Origin: Sphingomonas_Q fennica_A | GTDB lineage: Bacteria; Pseudomonadota; Alphaproteobacteria; Sphingomonadales; Sphingomonadaceae | NCBI GenBank assembly: GCA_036946415.1 | Contig: JAQIJD010000002.1 | Location: forward strand, 186,001-250,000 | Direction: 5' to 3' | Length of the DNA stretch: 64,000 nucleotides | Part shown: positions 9,657 through 18,649 of the stretch, one piece after another | Numbering within the stretch: position 1 is the stretch's first letter | How the letters are laid out: each line of letters begins with the position of its first letter | Notes under the pieces: generated by a model | Seen by the model: only the letters and a program-made list of their open reading frames with translations | What the model was told of the DNA's origin: nothing | Database searches by the model: none | Position numbers and translations under genes: made by a program

Positions 9657-10768
9657 TCTATCTCGACTATCAGGCGACCACGCCGCTGGCGCCCGAGGCG
9701 GCGGCGGCGATGCGCCCCTATCTGGACGGCGCCTTCGGCAATCCCCATTCGCCGCACCGGCCGGGGCGCGAGGCGGCCGCCGCCGTGGCGGTGGCGCACG
9801 ACCGGATCGTCGCCGCGCTGGAGGCGCCTGCCGGCGGCCGGCTGGTCTTCACCTCGGGTGCCACCGAGGCGGTCAATCAGGCGATCGCCGGCAGCCTGAC
9901 GCCTGCCCGCCGCCGGATCGTGACGATCGCCACCGAACATGCCTGCGTGTTCGATACGGTGGCGGCGCTCGCCCGCGCCGGCCGGGCCGAGGCGGTGGTG
10001 CTGCCGGTCGGCCCGGACGGGCTGGTCGACCTGGATGCCGCGGCCACGGCGATCGACGGCACGACCGCGCTGGTGGCGGCGATGCTCGTCAACAACGAGA
10101 TCGGCGTCGTCCAGCCGATCGCGGCGCTCGCCAGCCTCGCCCGGGCGGCGGGCGCGCGGATGCTGTGCGATGCGGTGCAGGGCTTCGGGCGCGTGCCCCT
10201 GCCGATCGCGGACTGCGACATGGTGGCGCTCTCCGCGCACAAGATCCACGGGCCGAAGGGCATCGGCGCGCTGTGGCTGGCGCCGGGGATCGACCTGCCG
10301 CCGCTGCTCCACGGCGGCGGCCAGCAGGGCGGGCTGCGGCCGGGCACGCTGGCGCCGATGCTGTGCGACGGCTTCGGCGTCGCCGCGCGGCTGGCGGCGG
10401 AGCGCGCGGACGGCGATGCCGCGCATGTCGCGGCGCTGGCGGATCGCGCGCGCGTGGCGCTGGGCGAAGGATGGGGGCTCAACGGGGCGGAGGCGCCGCG
10501 CTACGCCGGCAACCTCAACCTCCGCCGGGCGGGGCTGGATGCGGCGCGGCTCATCTCCGATTGCCGTGGCCTCGCCATTTCGGCAGGATCGGCCTGCGCC
10601 AGCGGATCGGGCCGGCCGAGCCATGTGCTCGCCGCGATCGGGCTGGACGATCGAGCGGCACGGTCGAGCCTCAGGATCGGCTTCGGCCGCTATACGACGG
10701 AGGCGGAGATAGACGAGGGCATGGCGATGATCGCGCGCGCCGCGGCGGCGCAGGGGAGCCGGGCATGA
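9653..10768 (+). CDS. Cysteine desulfurase (NifS/IscS family), second of a tandem pair
   Basis: A 371-residue paralogue of the preceding protein, also complete: His96 (EHACV), PLP Lys197 (SAHKIHGPKG) and the catalytic Cys315 in SACASGSG. The two share architecture but differ clearly, so they are not a recent duplication. It is translationally coupled on both sides: its ATG overlaps the previous stop, and its TGA overlaps the ferredoxin ATG. The pair could form a heterodimer or serve different sulfur acceptors; the sequence does not decide this. Confidence 0.9.
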   Translation: MIYLDYQATTPLAPEAAAAMRPYLDGAFGNPHSPHRPGREAAAAVAVAHDRIVAALEAPAGGRLVFTSGATEAVNQAIAGSLTPARRRIVTIATEHACVFDTVAALARAGRAEAVVLPVGPDGLVDLDAAATAIDGTTALVAAMLVNNEIGVVQPIAALASLARAAGARMLCDAVQGFGRVPLPIADCDMVALSAHKIHGPKGIGALWLAPGIDLPPLLHGGGQQGGLRPGTLAPMLCDGFGVAARLAAERADGDAAHVAALADRARVALGEGWGLNGAEAPRYAGNLNLRRAGLDAARLISDCRGLAISAGSACASGSGRPSHVLAAIGLDDRAARSSLRIGFGRYTTEAEIDEGMAMIARAAAAQGSRA

Positions 10769-11100
10769 TCCGTGTCCGCTTCCGGTCTGCCGATGGTGCC
10801 GAGGTGCGCGAGGTGGCGGCCCCGCCGGGCGCGCGGCTGCTGGAGGTGGCGCAGGCCGATGGCCAGCCGCTGGAAGGGACGTGCGAGGGGCAGATGGCCT
10901 GCTCGACCTGCCACGTCATCGTCGATCGCGACGATTGGGCGAAGCTGCCGCCGGCCAGCGAGGAGGAGGAGGATCTGCTCGATCTCGCCGCCTACGCCAC
11001 CGCCACCTCGCGCCTCGCCTGCCAGATCCGGCTCGAAGGGTTCGATATGCTCACCGTCACGATGCCGCGCGGCACGGTCGATATGGCGCGCAGCCGGTGA
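10765..11100 (+). CDS. 2Fe-2S ferredoxin (adrenodoxin/ISC type)
   Basis: A 111-residue soluble electron carrier. The ligands follow the C-x5-C-x2-C...C pattern: Cys40, Cys46 and Cys49 in GTCEGQMACSTCHV, and Cys86 in RLACQI. The acidic stretch EEEEDLLDL and the C-terminal layout match the adrenodoxin-like ferredoxins that supply electrons in Fe-S cluster assembly or to P450s. Placement after two cysteine desulfurases, with overlapping ends, favours Fe-S assembly. It also overlaps the GTG start of the beta-lactamase. Confidence 0.93.
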   Translation: MIRVRFRSADGAEVREVAAPPGARLLEVAQADGQPLEGTCEGQMACSTCHVIVDRDDWAKLPPASEEEEDLLDLAAYATATSRLACQIRLEGFDMLTVTMPRGTVDMARSR

Positions 11101-11963
11101 CGGCGGCGATCGACCGGCGGACGGCGCTGGCGCTGCTCGCCGCGGCCGGCGCGATGCCGGCCGCCGCCCGCACCGCGGACGATGCCGAACTGGCCCGCAT
11201 CGCGGCGGCGACGGGCGGGCGGATGGGCGTCTTCGCGCTCGATACCGGCAGCGACCGCAGCATCGGCCACGATGCCGACACGCGCTACGCCATGGCTTCC
11301 ACCTTCAAGCTACCGCTGGCCGCCGCGGTGCTGGACCGGATCGCTAAGGGCAAGGCGTCGCTCGATACGCCGGTCCCGTTCGGGGATGCGGACCTGCTCG
11401 ACTATGCGCCGGCGGTGAAGGCGGCGGGCGTGCCGGGCACGCTGTCGCTGGAACGGCTGATGGCGGCAGCGATCACGGTCAGCGACAACAGCGCCGCCAA
11501 TCTACTGCTCCAGCAGGTCGGCGGCCCGCCCGGCCTCACCCGCTTCGCACGGGCGTTGGGGGATCGCGTTACCCGTTTCGACCGGACCGAACCGACGCTC
11601 AACACCAATCTGCCCGGCGACCCGCGCGATACCACCACCCCGCGCGCGATGGTGGGGCTGCTGCGCGCGATCCTGCTGGGGCCGGCGCTGCCGCTGCCCG
11701 CGCGGGACCGGCTGACGCGCTGGCTGGTCGATTGCCGCACCGGTCTCGCTCGCATCCGGAGCGTGGTGCCCCCCGGCTGGACCGCGGGCGACAAGACCGG
11801 CACCGCGGCGCGCGGCGGCGTCAACGACGTCGCCATCCTCTGGCCGCCCGGCCGCCTGCCGATCCTGACCGCGATCTTCGTCGATGCCGCCGATGCCCCG
11901 CCGGGCGCGGCCGAGGAAGCGCATCGCGCCGCCGGGCGACGGATCGTGGCGGCCTTCGCCTGA
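11097..11963 (+). CDS. Class A serine beta-lactamase
   Basis: A 288-residue periplasmic beta-lactamase with all class A landmarks: STFK (Ser68, Lys71), SDN (129-131), the omega-loop RTEPTLN with Glu165 and Asn169, and KTG (233-235). The N-terminus carries an RR pair followed by a hydrophobic stretch ending in PAAA, so export may be through Tat or Sec. The start is GTG, overlapping the ferredoxin stop (GTGA). Resistance spectrum cannot be inferred. Position at the end of an Fe-S operon, without a regulator gene, suggests a resident chromosomal enzyme. Confidence 0.93.
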   Translation: MTAAIDRRTALALLAAAGAMPAAARTADDAELARIAAATGGRMGVFALDTGSDRSIGHDADTRYAMASTFKLPLAAAVLDRIAKGKASLDTPVPFGDADLLDYAPAVKAAGVPGTLSLERLMAAAITVSDNSAANLLLQQVGGPPGLTRFARALGDRVTRFDRTEPTLNTNLPGDPRDTTTPRAMVGLLRAILLGPALPLPARDRLTRWLVDCRTGLARIRSVVPPGWTAGDKTGTAARGGVNDVAILWPPGRLPILTAIFVDAADAPPGAAEEAHRAAGRRIVAAFA

Positions 11964-11965
11964 TC

Positions 11966-11994
11966 TTGCCAGCCGCCGCCCTTTCGCCCATATC
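11966..11994 (+). promoter_or_regulatory. Candidate promoter for the SRP RNA
   Basis: TTGCCA (11966-11971) and CATATC (11989-11994) are separated by 17 bases and would start transcription close to 12001, the first base of the folded SRP RNA. It overlaps the end of the beta-lactamase gene region. Confidence 0.45.
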
Positions 11995-12000
11995 GCCCGC

Positions 12001-12089
12001 GGGAGTCGGGCGGACGGTGCCGTCGCCAACTCGGTCAGGTCCGGAAGGAAGCAGCCGCAACGATTTCGTATCGGGTCGTTCCGGCTCCC
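12001..12089 (+). ncRNA. ffs: Signal recognition particle RNA, small bacterial type (4.5S)
   Basis: The conserved apical core GGTCAGGTCCGGAAGGAAGC (12034-12053) is the Ffh-binding tetraloop and asymmetric loop of SRP RNA. The ends pair over 9 bp (12001-12009 with 12081-12089, one G-U pair), which fixes a length near 90 nt. It lies directly before dnaX, a common arrangement. The RNA partners with Ffh in co-translational membrane targeting. Confidence 0.93.
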
Positions 12090-12154
12090 ACCCCCTTCAT
12101 CGATCACGATTTGTTCGCTCGACTTCCGGGCGGCGGCGGGGGTAGAGCGGGGCC

Positions 12155-13747
12155 ATGGCCGATCCCCAGCCCTATCGCGTCCTCGCGCGCAAATACCGGC
12201 CGCAGACCTTTTCGGCGCTGATCGGGCAGGATGCGATGGTCCGCACCCTCGCCAACGCCATCAAGCGCGACCGGCTGGCGCATGCCTTCCTCCTCACCGG
12301 CGTGCGCGGCGTCGGCAAGACATCGACCGCGCGGCTGATCGCCAAGGCGCTCAATTGCATCGGGCCGGACGGGCAGGGCGGGCCGACGATCGCGCCGTGC
12401 GGGGTGTGCGAACCGTGCGTCGCCATCGCCGAGGGCCGCCATATCGACGTGATTGAGATGGACGCCGCCAGCCATACCGGCGTGGACGACATCCGCGAGA
12501 TCATCGAGGCGGTGCGCTATGCCGCCGTCTCGGCGCGCTACAAGGTCTACATCATCGACGAAGTGCACATGCTCTCGAAGAACGCCTTCAACGCGCTGTT
12601 GAAGACGCTCGAGGAGCCGCCGCCGCACGTCAAGTTCCTGTTCGCCACGACGGAGGTGAACAAGGTGCCGGTGACGGTGCTGTCGCGCTGCCAGCGGTTC
12701 GACCTGCGCCGCATCCCGGCCGATGCGCTCGCCGCGCATTTCGCGCATGTCGTGGCGGAGGAGCAGGTTCCGGCCGAGCCCGAGGCGCTGGCGCTGATCG
12801 CGCGCGCGGCGGAAGGATCGGCGCGCGACGGCCTGTCGATCCTCGATCAGGCCATCGCGCACGGCGATCTGGGGGGTGAGGGCGTGACCGCGCATCAGGT
12901 GCGCGAGATGCTCGGCCTGTCCGATCGCGGGGCGGTGCGCCGCCTGTTCGGCCATCTCCTCGCCGGCGATGCCCCCGCGGTGCTGGCGGCGGTGGCGGAG
13001 CAGCATGATCTGGGGGTGGAGCCGGCGGGGCTGCTGCGCGGCTTGCTCGAGATCGTCCACGGCGTCACCCGCGCCAAGGCGGGCGGCGCGGCTGATCCCG
13101 CGCTATCGGTGGAGGAGCGCGAGGCGCTGACCGACTGGGCGAGCCGCCTCGGCTACGCCCCGCTGCACCGGCTGTGGCAATTGCTGCTGAAGGGCCATGG
13201 CGAGGTGCAGGCGGCGGCGCTGCCGCTGGAGGCGGCGGAGATGGCGCTGCTGCGCGTCGTCCATGCCAGCCAATTGCCCGATCCGGGCGAGATGGCGCGG
13301 CGGCTGGCGGCGGGCGAGGGCCTGCCCGCCGGCCCCGCGACGCCGCCCCCCGCAGCGGCGGCGCCGGAGAAAGCGGCGCTGCCGGCCAGCTACGAAGCGA
13401 TGATCGACTTGCTGGAGGGCGCGGGGCGGCGGATCATGGCCGATGCGCTGCGGTCCGATTTCCGCCTCGTCCATTATGCCGCGCCCGAATTGCGGGTGCA
13501 GGCGGTGCGCGCGACGGCGGCCGACAAGCTGGCCGATCTGGCGAAGATGCTGCGCGAGGCGACGGGCGAGCCGTGGGACGTGGCGCTCGGCGAAGGACCG
13601 GCCGAACCGAGCCTGGTCGAGCGCGAGCAGGCGGCCGAGGCGGCGGCGCGCGCCGCGATCCTCGATACGCCGATCCTGCAGGCGACGATGGCTGCATTCC
13701 CGGATGCCGCCCCCATATGGGACGAAGACGAGCGGAGGAGCGCGTGA
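12155..13747 (+). CDS. dnaX: DNA polymerase III gamma/tau subunit (clamp loader)
   Basis: A 530-residue AAA+ clamp-loader subunit. Visible elements are LARKYRPQTFSALIGQ near the N-terminus, Walker A GVRGVGKT (49-56), four zinc cysteines (Cys68, 82, 85, 88), Walker B YIIDEVHML, sensor LFATTE and the SRC arginine-finger motif. An Ala/Pro-rich linker follows near residue 390, and then a C-terminal tau-like domain. I see no A-rich slippery site, so a gamma form by frameshifting is not supported. Its TGA shares one base with the ybaB ATG. Confidence 0.96.
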   Translation: MADPQPYRVLARKYRPQTFSALIGQDAMVRTLANAIKRDRLAHAFLLTGVRGVGKTSTARLIAKALNCIGPDGQGGPTIAPCGVCEPCVAIAEGRHIDVIEMDAASHTGVDDIREIIEAVRYAAVSARYKVYIIDEVHMLSKNAFNALLKTLEEPPPHVKFLFATTEVNKVPVTVLSRCQRFDLRRIPADALAAHFAHVVAEEQVPAEPEALALIARAAEGSARDGLSILDQAIAHGDLGGEGVTAHQVREMLGLSDRGAVRRLFGHLLAGDAPAVLAAVAEQHDLGVEPAGLLRGLLEIVHGVTRAKAGGAADPALSVEEREALTDWASRLGYAPLHRLWQLLLKGHGEVQAAALPLEAAEMALLRVVHASQLPDPGEMARRLAAGEGLPAGPATPPPAAAAPEKAALPASYEAMIDLLEGAGRRIMADALRSDFRLVHYAAPELRVQAVRATAADKLADLAKMLREATGEPWDVALGEGPAEPSLVEREQAAEAAARAAILDTPILQATMAAFPDAAPIWDEDERRSA

Positions 13748-14082
13748 TGAACGGCATGGAAGACCTGATGAAGGCCGCGCAGGCCGCGGCCGAGAATATC
13801 CAGAAGCAGATGGCCGGCGCGCAGGAAGGCCTCGACAAGATCGAGGTCGAGGGTGCCGCGGGCGGCGGCATGGTGACGATCCGCGCCACCGCCAAGGGCC
13901 GCATCCTGGGCGTGACGATCGACGAATCGCTCTGCCAGCCGTCCGAAAAGCAGATGCTGGAAGACCTCGTCGCCGCCGCCATCAACGACGCCCGCACCAA
14001 GGCCGATGCCGCCGGCAATGCCGAGATGGCCAAGATGACCGCCGGCCTGCCGCTGCCGCCGGGGTTCAAGCTGCCGTTCTGA
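13747..14082 (+). CDS. ybaB: YbaB/EbfC family nucleoid-associated protein
   Basis: A 111-residue protein with the family pattern: an amphipathic N-terminal helix (MEDLMKAAQAAAENIQKQM), a central beta-sheet (VEVEG-like IEVEGAAGGGMVTI, GVTIDESL) and C-terminal PLPPGFKLPF. It is a small dimeric DNA-binding protein. It is coupled to dnaX by a one-base overlap, as in most bacteria. The usual third gene, recR, does not follow; a palindromic repeat and recN do. Confidence 0.93.
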   Translation: MNGMEDLMKAAQAAAENIQKQMAGAQEGLDKIEVEGAAGGGMVTIRATAKGRILGVTIDESLCQPSEKQMLEDLVAAAINDARTKADAAGNAEMAKMTAGLPLPPGFKLPF

Positions 14083-14150
14083 GGGGCGGCGGAGGTGATG
14101 GTCGGTAGAGGGGCGGGGCGCGCGGAATACTGTTGGCGCTCCGCCAAGGC

Positions 14151-14239
14151 GACAGTCCCCACCCCAACCCCTCCCCTGAAGGGGAGGGGCTTGCCTGCTC
14201 CCCTCCCCTTCAGGGGAGGGGTTGGGGGTGGGGTCTGTC
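14151..14239. repeat. Inverted pair of GC-rich palindromic repeats (REP/BIME-like)
   Basis: Two copies of the 22-bp palindrome CCCCTCCCC-N4-GGGGAGGGG lie at 14168-14189 and 14200-14221. They are flanked outward by tails (GACAG...CCCCACCCCAA on the left and its inverse on the right), so the whole element can fold as one long hairpin of nearly 40-nt arms. The same unit with its tail occurs inside ileS at 22984-23026. The remaining bases of the ybaB-recN gap show nothing else. Confidence 0.9.
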
Positions 14240-14303
14240 ATCCTCGGTCCCTCTCTCTTGCACGCATCGCGCCCATCCCGTCGGAAATTGCACCCGCCCA
14301 CCC

Positions 14304-15959
14304 ATGCTGACATCCCTCTCGATCCGTGACGTCGTCCTGATCGAGGCGCTGGACCTGGAGTTCGGCGCCGGCCTTGGCACGCTCACCGGCGAGACGGGGG
14401 CAGGCAAGTCGATCCTGCTCGATGCCCTCGGCCTCGCGCTCGGCGCGCGGGCCGATAGCGGCCTCGTCCGCACCGGCGCGGCGCAGGCGTCGGTCACCGC
14501 CGGGTTCGAGGCGGGGGCGGGGGTGGCGGCGCTGGTCGAGGAGAACGGCCTCGCCGTCGAGCCGGGCGAACCGATCGTCATCCGCCGCACCGTCAAGGCG
14601 GACGGCGGCAGCCGCGCGTTCCTCAACGACCAGCCCGTGTCCGCCGCCTTGCTGCGCGAGGTGGGGCAGCGGCTGGTGGAGATCCACGGCCAGCATGACG
14701 ATCGCGGCCTGCTCAACGCGCGCGGCCACCGCCGCCTGCTCGACGCCTTCGGGCGGATCGATACGCGTGCGGCGGAACAGGCGTGGGCACGCTGGACCGC
14801 CGCCGCCGCCCGCCTCGCCGAGGCGGAGACCGAGCTGGAGGCGGCGGCGCGAGACCGCGAATGGCTGGACCATTCGGTCGCCGAACTGACCGGCTTCGAC
14901 CCGCAGGAAGGCGAGGAGGAGGCGCTGGCCGAGGCGCGCGCCGGCATGCAGCGCGGGGCGCGGCTGGGCGAGGATCTGGCGGCGCTCGATGGCGATCTGG
15001 GCGGATCGTCGGGCGCGCTCGCCCAATTGCGGCAGGCCGCCCGCCGCCTCGATCGCATCGCCGAACATCACGATCTGCTGGCCGAGGCGCTGGCGGCGAT
15101 CGACCGCGCGGTGATCGAGGCGGGCGAGGCGGAGGAGAAGCTCGCCGCCGCCGCCGAGGCGCTGGCGCACGATCCCGCCCGGCTGGAGGCGATGGAGACG
15201 CGGCTGTTCGAACTGCGCGCGCTCGCCCGCAAGCACCGCGTCACCCCCGATCAACTGCCGGCGCTGACGCAGGAATTGTCCGCCCGCCTCGCCCGGATCG
15301 AGGCCGGGGGCGAGGGGATCGCGGCCCTCGCCGCCGAGGCGGAGGGCGCGCGCACCGATTACAGGAATGCCGCCGCCGCGCTGTCGGTCGCGCGCGATCT
15401 GGCGGCGGCGCGGCTCGACGGGGCGGTCGCGGGTGAGCTGGCGCCGCTGAAGCTGGATGCCGCGCGCTTCCGCACCGTCGTCGAGCCGCTGGCGGAAGGC
15501 CAATGGGGTCCGGCCGGCCGCGATCGTGTGGAATTCGAGATTTCGACCAATCCCGGCGCGCCCTTCGCGCCGCTCGCCAAGGTGGCGAGCGGGGGCGAAT
15601 TGTCGCGCTTCATCCTGGCGCTCAAGGTGGCGCTGGCCGAGGAGGGCGGGGCGACGACGATGATCTTCGACGAGATCGATCGCGGCGTCGGCGGCGCGGT
15701 CGCCTCCGCGATCGGCGAGCGGCTGGCGCGGCTGTCGGCACGCGCGCAACTGCTGGTCGTCACCCACAGCCCGCAGGTGGCGGCGCGCGCCGACAGCCAC
15801 TGGCTGATCGCCAAGAGCAGCGACGGCCTCGTCACCCGCACCGGTGTCCACGCGCTGGACGAGGCGGAGCGGGGCGAGGAGATCGCGCGGATGCTTTCGG
15901 GCGCGGAAGTGACCGACGAGGCGCGCGCGCAGGCGCGGCGGCTGCTGGCGCGGGGCTGA
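14304..15959 (+). CDS. recN: DNA repair protein RecN
   Basis: A 551-residue SMC-like ATPase of double-strand-break repair. The start is fixed by the conserved MLTSLSIRDVVLIEALDLEF opening; upstream frame residues are translated palindromic repeat. Walker A GETGAGKS is near residues 30-37, the signature is near the C-terminus (VASGGELSRFILALK), and Walker B is MIFDEIDRGVGG. An Ala/Glu-rich central coiled coil spans about 160-370. HSPQVAA marks the D-loop region. It converges on the STAS-like gene 3 bases downstream. Confidence 0.95.
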   Translation: MLTSLSIRDVVLIEALDLEFGAGLGTLTGETGAGKSILLDALGLALGARADSGLVRTGAAQASVTAGFEAGAGVAALVEENGLAVEPGEPIVIRRTVKADGGSRAFLNDQPVSAALLREVGQRLVEIHGQHDDRGLLNARGHRRLLDAFGRIDTRAAEQAWARWTAAAARLAEAETELEAAARDREWLDHSVAELTGFDPQEGEEEALAEARAGMQRGARLGEDLAALDGDLGGSSGALAQLRQAARRLDRIAEHHDLLAEALAAIDRAVIEAGEAEEKLAAAAEALAHDPARLEAMETRLFELRALARKHRVTPDQLPALTQELSARLARIEAGGEGIAALAAEAEGARTDYRNAAAALSVARDLAAARLDGAVAGELAPLKLDAARFRTVVEPLAEGQWGPAGRDRVEFEISTNPGAPFAPLAKVASGGELSRFILALKVALAEEGGATTMIFDEIDRGVGGAVASAIGERLARLSARAQLLVVTHSPQVAARADSHWLIAKSSDGLVTRTGVHALDEAERGEEIARMLSGAEVTDEARAQARRLLARG

Positions 15960-15962
15960 ACG

Positions 15963-16343
15963 TCAGGCGGCGCGCGCCGCCGTCAGCCAGTCCATCGCCG
16001 CGCGCGTATCGGAGAAGAAGCGGCGCGGCGTGTCGGCGATCCGCCGCGCCTGCGAGCGGACGAGCGCGCCCGGCACGACCACCGCGACATGATCGGCCAT
16101 GGCCCCCTCCAGCCCCGCCAGCAGGCGGGCATGGCGGTCCGCGATGTCCCGCCCCTGCACGGGGAAGTCCGATGCGTCGATCAGGCAGGAGGTCGACCCG
16201 GCCAGATCGCGCAGCCGCGCGAGCGCGGCGGGCATGTCCGCCTCGAACCGGTCCATCGTCGGCGCATCCCAATAACCGGCGAGGTCGATCCGCAGCAGCG
16301 CCCGGGCGGGATCGAGGGCGATGGTGAACATGTCCGTAGCCAT
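15963..16343 (-). CDS. STAS/SpoIIAA-like domain protein
   Basis: A 126-residue single-domain protein beginning MATDMFTIALD and resembling the STAS/SEC14-like fold found in many sphingomonads: a first strand (LLRIDLAGYWD), a helix (TMDRFEADMPAAL), the strand-turn SCLIDASDFPVQG, then a region with two Arg-rich helices (QARRIADTPRRFF). Its function is unknown; such proteins may act as anti-sigma antagonist-like or ligand-binding modules. The start is uncertain: a TTG at 16361 would add six residues, and no candidate has a strong ribosome site. Confidence 0.65.
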   Translation of the reverse strand: MATDMFTIALDPARALLRIDLAGYWDAPTMDRFEADMPAALARLRDLAGSTSCLIDASDFPVQGRDIADRHARLLAGLEGAMADHVAVVVPGALVRSQARRIADTPRRFFSDTRAAMDWLTAARAA

Positions 16344-16438
16344 GGCGGACGATTGCGCCAAAACCTTGAGATTGCGCTAACTATCCCCGCAGCGCGGCCG
16401 GTTTGCGGGGCGGCCGGAAAGGTTTATCGATTGCGGGC

Positions 16439-18568
16439 ATGACGAACCCTGCCGACCGCGCCGCCGCCGCCGATCGCCTCGCCTGGCTGGCGGCCGAGAT
16501 CGCCCGCCACGACCGCCTCTACCACGATGCCGACGCGCCCGAGATCAGCGACGCCGATTATGACGCGCTGGTCCGCGAGAATCGCGCGATCGAGGCCGAA
16601 TGGCCCGATCTGGTGCGGGCGGACAGCCCCAGCCGCCGAGTCGGCGCGCTGCCGTCGTCGCCGCTCGCCAAGGTGGCGCATGCGCGGCCGATGATGAGCC
16701 TCGACAATGCTTTCTCGGACGAGGAGGTGGCGGAATTCGTCGGCCGCGTCCGCCGCTTCCTGGCGCTGCCGCCGGACGCGCCGGTGGCGCTGGTCGCCGA
16801 ACCCAAGATCGACGGCCTGTCCTGCTCGCTCCGCTACGAGGGCGGGCGACTGGTGCAGGCGCTGACCCGTGGCGACGGACAGGTGGGCGAGGACGTGACC
16901 GCCAACGTCCGCACCATCCGCGACGTGCCCGCCACGCTGGCCGGCACGGCGCCCGACGTGTTCGAGGTCCGCGGCGAAGTCTACATGGCCAAGGCCGATT
17001 TCGCCGATCTGAACGCCCGGCTGGCGGCCGAAGCCGGGGAGCCGGGGCGGGCGCGCCAGTTCGCCAATCCCCGCAACGCCGCGGCCGGCTCGCTCCGCCA
17101 GAAGGATGCGGCCGTCACCGCGGCGCGGCCCTTGCGCTTTTACGCCCACGGCTGGGGCGAGGTATCGGCCCTGCCGGCGGACACGCAATCCGGGGTGATG
17201 GCGGCGATCGCCGGCTGGGGTCTGCCGCTGGCCGAGGGGATCGAGCGGCTGGAGGATGCCGCGGCGATCACGACCCACTATCGCGCGATCGAGGCGGGGC
17301 GTGCCACGCTGCCCTTCGACATCGACGGCATCGTCTACAAGGTCGACCGGCTCGACTGGCAGCAGCGGCTGGGGGCGCTGGCGCGTGCGCCGCGCTGGGC
17401 GATCGCGCGCAAGTTTCCGGCCGAGCGGGCCGAGACGATCCTGAACGACATCGACGTGCAGGTCGGCCGCACCGGCAAGCTCACCCCGGTCGCGAAGTTG
17501 CAGCCGGTGACGGTGGGGGGCGTCGTCGTCGCCAACGCCACGCTTCACAATGCCGACGAGATCGCGCGGCTGGGCGTGCGACCCGGCGACCGCGTGGTGG
17601 TGCAGCGCGCGGGCGACGTCATCCCGCAGATCGCCGCCAACCTGACCGCGGACGCGCCACGCGATCCATGGACCTTCCCCACCCATTGCCCGGCCTGCGG
17701 ATCGGCGGCGGAGCGCGAGGAGGGGGAGGTCGACTGGCGCTGCTCGGGCGGGCTGATCTGCCCGGCGCAGCGCGTCGAGCGGCTGATCCATTTCGCCTCA
17801 CGCCACGCCTTCGACATCCGCGGCCTCGGCTTCCAGCGGATCGAGAATTTCTTCACCGACGGGCTGATCGCCTCGCCGGCGGACATCTTCCGCCTGCATG
17901 CCCGCCGCGCCGAACTGGTGCAGCGCGAGCGGCTGGCGGATACGTCGGTCGACAATCTGCTGGCCGCGATCGAGGAACGGCGGACGATCCCGCTCGATCG
18001 CTTCCTGTTCGCGCTCGGCATCCGCCACGTCGGCACCGTCACCGCGCGCGATCTGGCGCGCCGCTGGACGAGCTGGGCCGGGTTCCGGGCGATGATCGAC
18101 GCCGCGCTCGCCGTGCGCGACGATGTGGTGCCGACGCCGGCCGAGCCGGAGCGCAAATTCGCGCTGCGCCGCCAGCGGGCGCTGGTCGCCGCGGTCGATA
18201 CCAACCAGATCGGCCCGGAAGTGGCCGAGGCGCTGACCGACTTCTTCGCCGAACCGCACAATGCGGCGGTGGTCGACGACCTCGCCGCCGAACTGACGAT
18301 CACCGACGTGACGGTGGAGACGCGCGCCTCCAGCATCGCCGGTCAGGTCGTGGTCTTTACGGGCAAGCTCGAAACGATGAGCCGCGACGAGGCCAAGGCG
18401 CAGGTCGAGGCGCTGGGCGCGCGCACCGCCGGCAGCGTGTCCGCCAAGACCGATCTGGTGGTCGCGGGGCCGGGCGCGGGATCGAAGCTGGCGCAGGCCG
18501 AGAAACTGGCGATCCGCGTGATCGACGAAGCGGGCTGGGCGGCGCTGGTCGCCGGGGCGGGCGGATAG
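16439..18568 (+). CDS. ligA: NAD-dependent DNA ligase LigA
   Basis: A 709-residue replicative ligase. Domains in order: Ia (the HDRLYHDADAPEISDADYDALV region binds NAD), adenylation domain with catalytic Lys123 in EPKIDGLS, OB fold, zinc finger (CPACG...CSGGLICPAQ), HhH repeats and a C-terminal BRCT domain (VVFTGKLETMSRDEAKAQVEALGA). The length is normal. The ATG was chosen because homology begins at LAWLAAEIARHDRLYHD; a GGAAAGG lies about 16 bases upstream. Confidence 0.96.
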   Translation: MTNPADRAAAADRLAWLAAEIARHDRLYHDADAPEISDADYDALVRENRAIEAEWPDLVRADSPSRRVGALPSSPLAKVAHARPMMSLDNAFSDEEVAEFVGRVRRFLALPPDAPVALVAEPKIDGLSCSLRYEGGRLVQALTRGDGQVGEDVTANVRTIRDVPATLAGTAPDVFEVRGEVYMAKADFADLNARLAAEAGEPGRARQFANPRNAAAGSLRQKDAAVTAARPLRFYAHGWGEVSALPADTQSGVMAAIAGWGLPLAEGIERLEDAAAITTHYRAIEAGRATLPFDIDGIVYKVDRLDWQQRLGALARAPRWAIARKFPAERAETILNDIDVQVGRTGKLTPVAKLQPVTVGGVVVANATLHNADEIARLGVRPGDRVVVQRAGDVIPQIAANLTADAPRDPWTFPTHCPACGSAAEREEGEVDWRCSGGLICPAQRVERLIHFASRHAFDIRGLGFQRIENFFTDGLIASPADIFRLHARRAELVQRERLADTSVDNLLAAIEERRTIPLDRFLFALGIRHVGTVTARDLARRWTSWAGFRAMIDAALAVRDDVVPTPAEPERKFALRRQRALVAAVDTNQIGPEVAEALTDFFAEPHNAAVVDDLAAELTITDVTVETRASSIAGQVVVFTGKLETMSRDEAKAQVEALGARTAGSVSAKTDLVVAGPGAGSKLAQAEKLAIRVIDEAGWAALVAGAGG

Positions 18569-18649
18569 GGGGCGGGTTCCAACCACTCCATTACGGAGTG
18601 ACCGGGCCCTTGCCTTACCCGCCCGGAGCACGGAAAAGTCTGCCGGGTC

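Noticed and set aside
11097..11963. Horizontally acquired resistance gene
   Set aside because: Base composition matches neighbours, the gene is coupled to the ferredoxin, and no mobile-element ends or integrase lie nearby.
12155..13747. Programmed frameshift site producing a short gamma form of dnaX
   Set aside because: No A-rich slippery heptamer followed by a stop in the -1 frame was found near the expected position.
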